Shown here one piece after another: positions 11,398 to 22,100 of a DNA stretch of 64,000 nt (its first letter is position 1; each line of letters begins with the position of its first letter). The stretch spans positions 125,618,920 to 125,682,919 of the forward strand of contig OY986438.1 of NCBI GenBank assembly GCA_963920525.1, given 5' to 3'. The position numbers were made by a program, and so were the translations under genes. The stretch is from Dichetophora obliterata (Eukaryota > Arthropoda > Insecta > Diptera > Sciomyzidae). The notes beneath the pieces were generated by a model. It was not told the origin of the DNA, searched no databases, and saw only the letters and a program-made list of their open reading frames with translations.

Positions 11398-11936
11398 TAC
11401 TAGCCAAGGTTGCCAGTTAAAATTGAAAACAATTCCGACAAAAAGTTACTTTTTTCACAATAACAAAAATTAAATGCAACAAAAATTACCATTGTAAAGA
11501 TAAAGAAAAAGTTTCTACCACAATAAAAAAATATCAAAAAAAAATCTCACGATCATTAAAAATTACCACAAAAATGCCACGCGTTTTCAAAATACCACCA
11601 CAAATTCCATATGCATTTCAAATTGCTACAAAAATCTCATTCGCATTAAAAAAATACTACAGTAAGTCCCATATGCACAAACAATTTAAAAAACATTTAG
11701 AAATACCACAAAGAAACTTTGCTTACTAAAAAAGAAAAAAAAATGTGAGAAGAATATTACCAAACTCCCACGGAAATTTAAATAACACCCCGCTGAATTC
11801 CCACCCAATTAAAAAATACCACGCTGAATTAAAAAATTTAATAGGAATACCCAGAAACAAAAATTTCTAAGGGCAATTAAAAATTACCACGAATGGGATA
11901 TTTCCAACATAACTTCTAGTGGCAACTTTGCTACTA
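11398..11936. mobile_element. AATTACCACAAAA-motif miniature element, copy A
   Basis: Ends match as inverted repeats around AAGGTTGCCAGT (left, 11405) and its complement near 11920-11935. The body is full of diverged attaccacaaaaat units. The element at 56707-57487 has the same end motif (gttgccaga) and the same internal unit. Confidence 0.6.
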
Positions 11937-11977
11937 GCTGCTGATATTGTTGTTTTGGTTCTGCATGTGCTGCAAAG

Positions 11978-12215
11978 GGCCGTTTTTCACTCTGCAATTC
12001 TATGAGCAATATTTACTTTCGCCGCAAGTAGTTTGTTGACTACTCGGGTTAAAAGGGGACTTTCGTAAGCCCCCTCATGCGGGCGAATAACCCAAAAACT
12101 GCTTGCGGCAAAGGCAATTATTGCCGAGTGAAAAGCGGGACAAAGAGATCTTGCTACCAGAGCAATAATTGCTTTCGCCGCAAGCTCGAGAATTTTCGTG
12201 TGAAAAGCGGGACAT
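11978..12215. repeat. Inverted and direct repeats around TTTCGCCGCAAG
   Basis: Left segment 11979-12038 is the rough complement of 12098-12150 (tgcttgcggcaaaggcaatt). A third copy of ctttcgccgcaag lies at 12173-12186, and gaaaagcgggaca occurs twice (12131 and 12202). More G+C-rich than its surroundings. Origin unknown. Confidence 0.55.
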
Positions 12216-12523
12216 AGTAAGCAAAGTTCTATTTATTTTCTGTGGACGATTCGGTTCATCCGCTCTAACGCTGCCCAACCGCTGTGATCTTGCTCTTTTC
12301 TGTGCGTCGTTGTTTTAGATTTGCTTGATAATTGTTGTTGGTTCAGTTAGCTTAAATTTTTTTAGATGTCCTTATTTTTTACTCGACATGAACAGCTGTA
12401 TTTGGCAACTAGCTCGCGTTTCTCTGCTTTCTACTTCATTCCTCTCCGAGTCGGCCCTACCTGGTGATTCTGCCATGAGTTGGAGTACGAATAAAACGAA
12501 TGTTTATTTTCAGCATGTATGTA

Positions 12524-13444
12524 CAGGGTTGTCAATATTCGAAGCACCCATCTGGCAACACTGTTACTTTTCGCAGTGATGCCAAATCGACTAATGACAT
12601 ATCGCGTTTGAAGCGTCATTCCAAGCAAATGTTTACAATGGAACAGTACACGCCACGCGAACGCTCTAAAATTGTTGAAATTTACATTCAACAAAACAAG
12701 TCAATAGTGAAAACTCAACTCAATGAGCGATGAAGCTCATTTTCAGTTGAACGGAACGGTAAGCAAACAAAATTGCCATATTTTTGCCACTGAAAATCCA
12801 CAAGAGATTCAAGAGGTACCTCTTCACGATGCAAAAGTCACTGTTTGGTGCGGCGTTTGTGCTAAAATGCTCACTGGGCCGTTCTTTTTCGAAGATGATA
12901 ATGGCCACAGAGTTACTGTCAATTAGGAGCATTATCGCGATATGATAAACAATTTTTTCATGCCAATCGTTCGTCGAAAGCGTATCAGGCAACAAGACGG
13001 CGCGCCACCACACACAAGCCGCACTACAATCGATTTTTTGAAGCAATTGTTCCCTGGCCGTTTGATGTCAAAAAATGGTGATTTCGATTGGCCGCCAAGA
13101 CCACCAGATTTAAGGCCTCCAGACTTCTTTTTGTGGGGTTATTTGAAATCAAAGGTTTACGTCAACAAGCCAAAGACCCTAGAAGAGCTGAAAACCAACA
13201 TCCGTCAAGAAATAACCGCCATTCCCATCGAAATGTTGAAGAAAACCATGGAAAATGCTGCAAAACGGGCACAATATGTCGTAGAGGCCAATGGCGACCA
13301 TTTACGAGATATCATATTCAAGAAATAATGTAAGCAAATCTACTTGAACCCAATTAAATGATATTTATGACGAACAGACAAAAAATTGTGGTTTCTTTGA
13401 TTTATTTAAAAATAAAATGGGCGCTTCGAATATTGGCAACCCTG
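12524..13444 (+). mobile_element. Mariner, DD41D type, internally deleted (921 bp)
   Basis: Inverted repeats begin CAGGGTTGTCAATATTCGAA (left) and CAGGGTTGCCAATATTCGAA (right), with TA on each side (12522-12523 and 13445-13446). The transposase starts at MEQYTPRERSKIVEIYIQQN (12638), then jumps at about 12717-12725 straight to SDEAHFQLNGTVSKQNC. The paired-type DNA-binding region and linker, some 350 bases, are gone. The three catalytic Asp blocks remain (SDEAHF, QQDGAPPHTS, RPPDFFLWGY), with 41 residues between the last two. A TAG interrupts VTVN-EHYRDM. Confidence 0.92.
12638..13328 (+). pseudogene. Mariner transposase, deleted copy
   Basis: The catalytic domain is better preserved than in the other two mariners: from MINNFFMPIVRRKRIRQQDG (12942) to HLRDIIFKK (13328) is open. 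The missing DNA-binding part and the stop at 12925-12927 make it non-functional. It may still be mobilised in trans because both ends are intact. Confidence 0.88.
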
Positions 13445-13561
13445 TATACTACTACGCAAATTTGCGCATGCGTTACTTTATTGTTTTGTCCAATTTTTAT
13501 TCATTTACAATGAAACTAAAGCAGTTGAAATAGTGCTAAAGCTAAAATTCAAGAAGTTTGA

Positions 13562-14558
13562 GTGTATACGCATTTGGCTGTTCCAAAATTTGCAAAACGT
13601 CAAAAAACACTCTCGGATTTCGATTTTTGGGACTTTTCTGAGCTTAGAGCCTATTTTTCCCGATTTTTTGGATTTAAAAAAAACTGTCGCCGGAGTCAAT
13701 TTCGATTTCATGTCTGTTTCGTGGAGTTTTTGAATTTAGGCTTTCACTTAAAAAATCATAACTTTTAAGGGGCTCAAAATTAACGCTGAAATAATCTTTA
13801 AGTTTGGCTTTGACAAGGGCTTAACAGAAATCGAGAAAATGGACCTCAAAGTCAAAAAAGTAAATAAAACCTGCTGGAATTCTGACTTTCAAGAGCACGA
13901 ATTGTCACATATTGGCACAAATGAACTAGTTGATATTTTTCCTGAATAGTGCTATCCATTTTTAACATTTTTATCCTTTATACTACCCAAAAATTTGCTA
14001 CACTGAGTTTTCTATGATTTTTCAAACAAAAATGAAATTTTCAAAAATATTAAAAAATTAAGAATACACAAGTTGATATTTATTTATCAAATAATAAGAT
14101 TAATAATAATCACAAAATTTGTAAATAAAAATGTTAAAAATGGATAGTACTATTCAGGAAAAATATCAACTAGTTCATTTGCGCCAATATGTGCTAACTC
14201 GTGCTCTTGAAAGTCTGAATTTCAGCATGTTTTATATACTTTTTTGACTTTGAGGACCATTTTCTCGATTTCTGTTAAGCCCTTGTCAAAGCCATACTGA
14301 AAGATTATTTCAGCGTTTATTTTGAGTAAAAGTTTTTTTACGGAATTGAAAAATATTGAGCCTCTTAAAAGTTATGATTTTTTAAGTGAAAGTCTAAATT
14401 CAAAACTCCACGAAACAGACATGAAATTGAAATTGGCTCCGGCGGCAGTTTTTTTTAAATCCAAAAAATAGGTTCTAAGCTCAAGAAAGTCCCAAAAATC
14501 GAAATCCGAGTGTGTTTTTTTAATTCACGAAAATGTGAAACAGAATACGCATATAGTA
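13562..14558. repeat. Long inverted repeat, arms about 410-430 bp, loop about 150 bp
   Basis: Left arm 13562-13974 and right arm 14124-14558 are reverse complements at roughly 85-90 percent by eye. Paired landmarks include ggatttcgatttttgggact, catgtctgtttcgtggagtt, cgagaaaatggacctcaaag and cctgaatagtgctatccatt. Open frames in the arms lie opposite each other and show no family motif. Transcribed as part of the dynein intron it would fold into a long double strand. Confidence 0.85.
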
Positions 14559-15933
14559 CGAATTCGACAAAAAATGTGCGACGGACAGCATTTTCAATGC
14601 ATTGTTTTTGACGTTTCTCTCAATTCGTTCGTCGTTAAGTTTCGATCAAATATTAAGTGTCAAAAACAAGCTTGAGCTCTTTCTTCCGCAGCCAAGAAGA
14701 ACAGAGAGATAAAATAGTAACGTTGTGGGGATATAAAAATTAGCATAATACATGTTTTCATCCTCTTCCAACAATATTTATTTGTCTAGCACATGCGCCA
14801 CTTGTTTTCAGATTTTGAAATTGGAGAAAAAAATTAAGTATCATACGTGCTTAAGCATACGTTTTGCTTTAAAAACTACGTTTATTTTTTAAATACCAAT
14901 AAATTCGAACTATTTTTACTATGCATTATATTGTTTCCATATTAAAAATTTATTTTGTTAACTAAAATTTTAATTTTAAATTACTTTTAAAATATATATG
15001 TATGTATATGCTCTTTACAACAGGAAAAATAAATAATTAAAATTTACCCATATTTATTTCCATTAATAAAACATAACTTTGAATTACATTTACTTTTAAC
15101 CAACAAACCAAATGAAAAGGACCAACAAATTCATCACCATAAATATCAAACGAAAACTTTTTATAAAACAAAACAAATATTTACATAAATTTAATTGTGA
15201 GCTTTTTAGATCAGCGAAGTTTAAAGAAGGACAACAACAACAAATTTGTTTTTGAATAATTTTTATTTAGAAGATAAAATACTTTAAAAAAGTTTTGAAG
15301 AATATGCATGAAAAAACCAGAATTTTTTTCTACTATACTGTATAAAAAGGAATTCTACATCTATACTTACGATGCTATCAAAACTGTATCTTTTTTTGTT
15401 TGCGAAAAATTTTAAAATTCACAAAATAATTATTTTGTTCTTTTTATTATAAAACGCATACTTAGTACGATCGTCTCTGATGTAAACGCATGGTTAGTTG
15501 TTATGTCTTGTGTTGTCCCTGAGCCCAATCCATATTATGGTGAGTAAATTTTTCTCACTTTTGAATGTTTTCGACCATTTTTATCGATATTTTTGAGATA
15601 TTTCAATGATATTTGGGTTGGTTCTTAAAATGATCTAACGTGGAGAAAGTGTGAAAAAGCTGTAGAGGTTAAACTCTATTGTTATTGCATGTTATAATAG
15701 ACATCGTTACAAGGTTGTACGTCACTGGCATTATCTTCAACGTCGTGTTTAAGACTTTCTATTGCATAATCTAATTGTAAATCAGATATTCTGGCTGTAT
15801 TTCAAACATTATCAATAAATACAACTTAACGCTACTCAAGTTTATTGCAATCACAAAAAGCCTAGCAAGGAACCAAGTATTAGCAATAGGGATAACAGCA
15901 CTAATTCACCCCCAAACAAATATGATTTATTAC
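14559..15933. other. AT-rich intron downstream of the P-loop exon
   Basis: No exon found on the minus strand. A partial copy of the dispersed repeat (gagctttttagatcagcgaa, 15194) is the only structure seen. Confidence 0.45.
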
Positions 15934-16102
15934 CTTAAAGAACTTTCCCAACGCCTTGTAGTCCAAGCCATCCGAGCAATTGAAGACAACGCACTTTTTT
16001 GCCACAGCTTTGGCCAAATCCTTGCACGTTTCAGTTTTGCCTGTGCCAGCTGGACCTTCTGGGGCGCCACCTAAGCATAACTTTAGGGCACCCATCAGTG
16101 TT
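15934..16102 (-). CDS. Dynein exon 22, AAA1 Walker A
   Basis: Completes Arg, then [16 protein letters not shown], the P-loop GPAGTGKT and [20 protein letters not shown], ending LGKFFK|gtaata. Lys and Thr of GKT are present, so ATP binding at AAA1 should be intact. The usual next block (G-W-CFDEFNRI) is not found in the 15.9 kb that follow. Confidence 0.96.
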
Positions 16103-19100
16103 CTGCAAAAAAAAAAACAAAATCAAATGCAAAAAACAATAATCCGCATTTAAGTAGATGTCAGCACAAAATCACAATATTTAAATATACAAGTCCATAA
16201 AAGAATATCTGAGCTTTGCAAGTCTTTTTCCCACCCCCACAACACCCACCCACCATCATCTTTTCCACTTAGCAGTGTGCTACTGTTGGCCAATTTTTTA
16301 CGGCTTTGCCTGAATGAACTACTACTACATTTCCCTGTCATTTATTGATTTATTAAATTTATCTGCAAAGCCATTAAGAGATTTAATACTATATTTTTTC
16401 TCATCTCACAATGGATTCCAGACAAAACCATGTGCCGGTATATTAAACTTCGATTAAACGGATACCGTATGAATGTGTTTAGTGTTGTTCTTTTATTGTG
16501 TTTTTTATTTCGTCTCAATTTTATTGTTTGTTTTATAGTATTCTGCATTATTATTGTGTTGAATTTTTTGGAATTTTCTCTTATTTTGCACCATAATCAG
16601 TGTTTGCTTGGTTTAATGAGAATTGTTTTTTAATTGTTTCATGGTGTTACCTGTAACAACGATCGGTCAACGGTGTTACCACCAGACGCGGTAGATTTCC
16701 TAGATACTCCATGCCATACTTGACCTCAGTCACTACCATGCTGACACAGACATAGTCTTCTTTTTCTGCAAAATACAATGAAGAAGTAAATGGTTAAAAA
16801 TATGTGAAAAAAATTTTGCTAAAATGTCGTACATACAAAGGTCGTCACTGTCATATGTTTCAAAATTTAGTGTTTTGCAGATTCCGATATATTAGTGAGT
16901 AATTTACCTATACACAAAAAAATGAAAATTTTTCAAAAAAAGTTTATTTGGGATCTTTCTATATAAGCGATCTGCTACATTAGAATATCTTATTTGAGAT
17001 ATGTTTTGTGATTATAGATCAGTTCCACTTATACTCAGCATTTTCAATTTTGAACCCTATTTAAACTTATTTGACTTATTTGACTAAAAAAAGTTAACAA
17101 CTACTTCATATATACACATTGAATACAAAGTTTTGGTCGCCATATTGTATTCTCTATATTGAATTTTTAACTTTAGGCAAAAAATTCGGAGTCACCTATC
17201 CCAAAACCTTTTCAAACCAAGCTTTGTTTACCTAAAGTACAGTGACTCAAAAAAGTTTAAAAACAAAACATTTATTTTTTAAAAGTAAATATTTCTATGC
17301 TATTTGATCCTTGATCAAAATATTTTTTATTTCGTTTATTATTATTAATGTATTCTTAGTACATTAGAAAAAATTACAAGCAAAAACATTGTTTATATCA
17401 GTACAAGAGAATAAATAAAAATAAATTCAACATTTTGTAGTTAAAAAAGTTTAGAAACATACATATGGTAAAAAGAAAACAAGAACAAAACCAATTTTCC
17501 AGTATAAGTTTTTTCTTATTTTAATTATTTAAATATTTAATTCTTCAGCTCCACATGTCGAAGATTTGCCCGTTATTGTGGCGGAAGACACATATCAATG
17601 AATGAAAGATCACCCAACAACATTCAATCGTACAACATCGCCATATAAAAAGCGATTACGTAAAGTGAGGGAACCATACGTGAATTATTGATTAGGCGAA
17701 ACAACCTTTTGATTAGGTTATGCCTTAACCTCGGCAAGCATTTCCAGCCCTTAGTTGTTCCTGTCCTTTAATTCCACATTTTCGACAATTTAGTTGTGGA
17801 TTTTTTAGTTTTCCATATTTCTTAAATGTTGGAAAGAGCAAAGAAAGTGAAAAAACCATGCCCGAACCCGTATTCGAACCAGGAACCTTTGGGTGATAGT
17901 CTAGCGCACCCTTCACTAAACTACAAAGGCTGATTCACCATCTCTTGTGCCCATTTTTCCGGATGCAAATTATGAAGATTGTCGCGATTTACTACCGCAC
18001 CAGCAAGTAGTAAATTTGAAAAGTTTTTTGATGACGCATTATTGACACACATTTTCGAACAAGTGCAGTATATGCTATCGGAGAGAATCGACCAAACCCA
18101 AAGCTCACAGTCGGCGAGTTTCGAGCGTTTATCGACATATTTATCATTACTGGGTACAATTATCACGCCAATTACAGAAATTTATGGAGTCAGGATGACG
18201 ACATTCGCAACAGTCTTGTAAGCGACATCATGTGTCGGAATAGATTTCAAGAAATTTTGCGTTGTCTTCACTTTGAAGACAACTCCAAGGCTTCTTCAAG
18301 AGACTTCACAAAGTCCTACAAAATGTGGAAAACTTGGCTCATTACTGATCATTTAAAAGCAAAAATGGTTGAACATTTTCATGCCAAGCTAAATCCTTCT
18401 TTCGATGAAAGCCAGATATCCTATTTTGGTAGACATGGATGTAAGCAATTCATAAAAGGCAAACTGTTGCGATTTGGCTTCAAAGTTTGGTCTCTATGCA
18501 CTCCATCGGCTACGTGGTGAACCTCGAAATTTACCAAGGAAAGAATCCCCGTTGGAATGCAGAGTATAAAGCCTAGTTTGGAAAATGCGCCGGTCCTTTC
18601 ATCAATATAATCGATGCTTTTTCTGATACATTGAAAGCGCTGCCATTTTCATTTTATTTGGATAACCTTTTTACCAGTTATCCTTTATTGACTTATCTCA
18701 AATCATGCGGATATAATGACACGGGAACAATCCGAGAAAATCGCATTCTAACAAGCTGTTCACAGGTGCATAAAAAAACTTCAAATCAATGGAAAGAGTT
18801 TACTCGGAATCAATTGCGATGCAGAGCACTGGTATTTGTTTGGTAAAATGGAAAGACAATAATGTTGTCTGCATGTTATCTACCAACTTTGGTGAAAATC
18901 TCAAAGCAATGGCGCAGCGTTATTTGAAGGAAAGGGGAGCCAAAATAAGTGTACCCCGAACTCGTGCCATCACGGAATACAACAAATATATGTATGGAGT
19001 AGACCGGTTTGACCAAAATTTGGCCCAATACCGCATCGCATACAGAGGGAAAAAAAGTAGTCTAGCGTTTTTGCATGACTGATAGATGTTGGTGTTAAAA

Positions 19101-22100
19101 ATGCTTGGCAGCTTCGTCGAAAATTGCCACCGACAGTGACTTAACTTGAATTCCGACAACAACTGGCTGTAAAATACTGCAAACATTATGGTACAAAAGC
19201 CAAATCAATTGGTCCGATGTCCTCCCACAGATATGCTAAGCAACCAGGTCGAGTTCAGCACAATGTCTGCTATGACCAGACTGGGCATTTTGTAGTACCA
19301 TCCAAACGTAGGCATTGTACAAGTGTACGTTGCAAAGTTAACAGACGAACGGCATGTGGACATGCGACGTTGGACTTTGCATCAAATGTTTCGCAAACTA
19401 CCATACCAAACTATGATTGATTTTATTTCAAAATATATCCCCCTTTTTTTATTTTTATAAATTTTTTTTTCTCTTACTTAGGTTAGGTTAGGTTGAGGCG
19501 GCAGCCGCTGTACGTGCTTAAAACCAAAACGCACGTACCACAGCTCACTTAGACCAGTGAGGTCCGTTGTGATACCGCTGCACACTTGGCCTTCAGTCCG
19601 AGTGGAACCACATTGAGCTCTTAATAAAGCTTGTTAGACGTTTGACGCTTGTCTCCGACAGGTCGTCAAGCTCCGAAAAGAAGAATGACCCCAAATGTTT
19701 ATGCCTTCTTCTCGCAAGCGCGGGACAGGAACATAGAAGGTGGGAGATAGTTTCCTCCTCCTCCTCGTCCCTGCAGCTTCTGCAGAAGTCATTAGTGATG
19801 ACTCCCAATCTGGAGGCATGTCTCTTACTTAGAATATAATAATTTCTTACTTGGAATTTAATAAAAATGCGTAAAAACATCTATTTGTTGTGATAATTTT
19901 TTAAAATAAAAGTTCAGGAATCATTTTATATTTCATAAAAAAACCTGTACCCTAGGCGAACCACGGTTTCCACATGTAAACGCTTGTTTTTCGCATTTTC
20001 CGCAAAAGTGTAAGACTGTATCGGAAAATGAACTTAATTTTCGTGTTCAGGTGGTCGAAATACATAAGTATTCCCCTTTTCAATCAAATCTGAGACAACT
20101 ATAGTTCTGGGCCTTACTGAGTTAAGTCCAATTTTTCGAGTTCGAGTGGAGTGATAGGATTTCATTCAGTTGAAATGGCGCCTGATCCTTTTCTCAATAA
20201 GGTCCTTAACGTTTTCGATGATATTAATATCTGGAGATAGGGGAGGTGGGTGCAGCTGGTGTGGGACTTTATAACGCATCCATTCCATGACCAAACGCGA
20301 CTTGTGTTTGGGGTCATTATCTTCTTGAAGGTAGAAGGTTTTGATGGGTAGACCCATTATGTTGACACTTTGTAGCGAATTTTCTTGCCAAATGTTTAAA
20401 CAAAGCTTTTTATCCATTTTGCCATCAATAAAAATAAGTTTTCCCGCACCAGCAGCTGAAACACATCCCCACACCATCACACAGCCAACACCATCTTTAA
20501 TTGTTGCATTAATATTTTCTCTGTTGGACTCAGTGTTTGCCGTCCGACCCGAATTTTTATTCATAGGTGAATACAACAGTTTTCCAAAACTGTTCCAGCT
20601 AATGAATATGCTTGTTGGCAAACTCTTAACGTTTAGCCGCATTTCGCTTACATATCAACGACTTTTTAAGAGCAACTCTACCATTGTAGCCAGCTTTATG
20701 TAGCGTGTTTCTTACTGTGAGGGCATTTACGGAGACATCGTGAAGCTCCTAGGACTGCAGCAACTTTTGGAGCAGAGACGTTTGGGTTACAATAAACCCG
20801 TGTATGCAAATTTTTTTATTATTTTGTAAGCACAGCAATAGCTTCTCCCTATTAGTTTACCAATTTTGCGTACAATTTTATTTTCTTAATCCAGCTTTAA
20901 AATTAGTTTACGGACATCAAGTGAGATTTTCGTACCTTTTCCCATTTTAATAGAAAAAATCATCCACACAAGTAAGAATGCCGCGAGTGACTAACGCATA
21001 GTATAGCAAATGTGTATAAAAATAACATTTAATTGCTTATTAAAGCAATAAAATGGGTGATTACCCTTTTTACAATTAGAACAGTGCGATGTTCACAGAA
21101 AAGCAGGAATGTTTCTAAACTTATTTGACCGTAAAATATATTTAATTTTAAGTCTTAAGCACTGTTCGGGTAGCGAACGATCGTTGGTAGAATTGGCTAA
21201 AAATGATAAATGCAAACTGGGTTAGAGTGAGTGGGTTACCAATGATGTTCATTATACCTTTTGGTATTAATTATTTTCATGTACAATATGTTTTTTGAGC
21301 TTAAGCTGGTTATCCTCTGTTGTGTTGATCGTAATGTTCCTTGTTGAGTTTGTCACGGTGATGTTTCCGTCTTCCGTATGGGTGGATGTTGTGCAGTATG
21401 CTTACTATTTCCTTGCTTTTGGTGTTGTTTATTGTATCAGCTTTAGTGATGTCCAATTTTTATAATCGATGTTGTAATTTGATGTTCTCTTGTTGTAAAT
21501 TCTTCTTGTGTGTGGGTGAGTTGCTTACAGCTCAAACTTAAGGATGTCTTGTTGCTTCGAGTGTTTTGAAATCAAATGAAGACAAGACGCTGGCGTAACG
21601 TTGCTGTTGCCGAACAACCGTCAGCGTTCGAGCTCCAAGTAGCGCGAGTTTATTATTAGCTTACGTTTGACATTTTTTCTTTTAGAATATAGCTAGTTTG
21701 ATTGCTTATTGATAACTTGTTTTTGTCATGTTTCTAAACTTTTTTGAGTCACTGTACAAAAACAGCTGTAAATAAAACTCACAATTATAAGTATTCAAGT
21801 GAATAAATCTAAAAAATGTTTGAATTTAAAATAAGTTAAACCTTTTTTAGTAGTTATAGTTATTTTTTTATTAATTTCGTTTACTAATTCTATGCTCAGA
21901 ATAATTTTGAATTTAGTGCTACTGAGAATAATCCACCCACGATAGTAATGAACGGTTAAAAGCTACTATAAATATATTTTTACCAGAAAAGCAAGTAATA
22001 TTTCCTAATTTATATTGATCCAATATTTTATCAAAAAATACTTATTTTTTATTACTCATTAAAGTAGTACGACTGTCACGTGCGTAGCCATGGAAATGCC

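Larger units (their letters stand above)
17238..21757 (-). mobile_element. Tc1-like element (IR/DR type) with nested insertions
   Basis: Outer inverted repeats CAGTGACTCAAAAAAGTTTA (left, 17239) and its complement (right, ending about 21757) are flanked by TA. Inner copies of the AAAAAGTTTAGAAACAT core lie at 17446-17465 and, inverted, at 21108-21128, an IR/DR layout. A minus-strand DD34E transposase lies at 20163-20945. The span is about three times a normal Tc1 because a piggyBac-like gene, a SINE and a LINE fragment lie inside. The 620 bases between the two right-hand repeats may be another insertion. Confidence 0.75.

Noticed and set aside
13505..13768. Open frames on both strands in the inverted repeat
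   Set aside because: They are products of the palindrome and low stop density; no domain pattern, and the mirrored arm does not keep them open.
19481..19496. TTAGG telomere-type repeat
   Set aside because: Only about three units, and they are the 3' tail of a LINE with its own target duplication, not a telomere array. Flies lack TTAGG telomeres.
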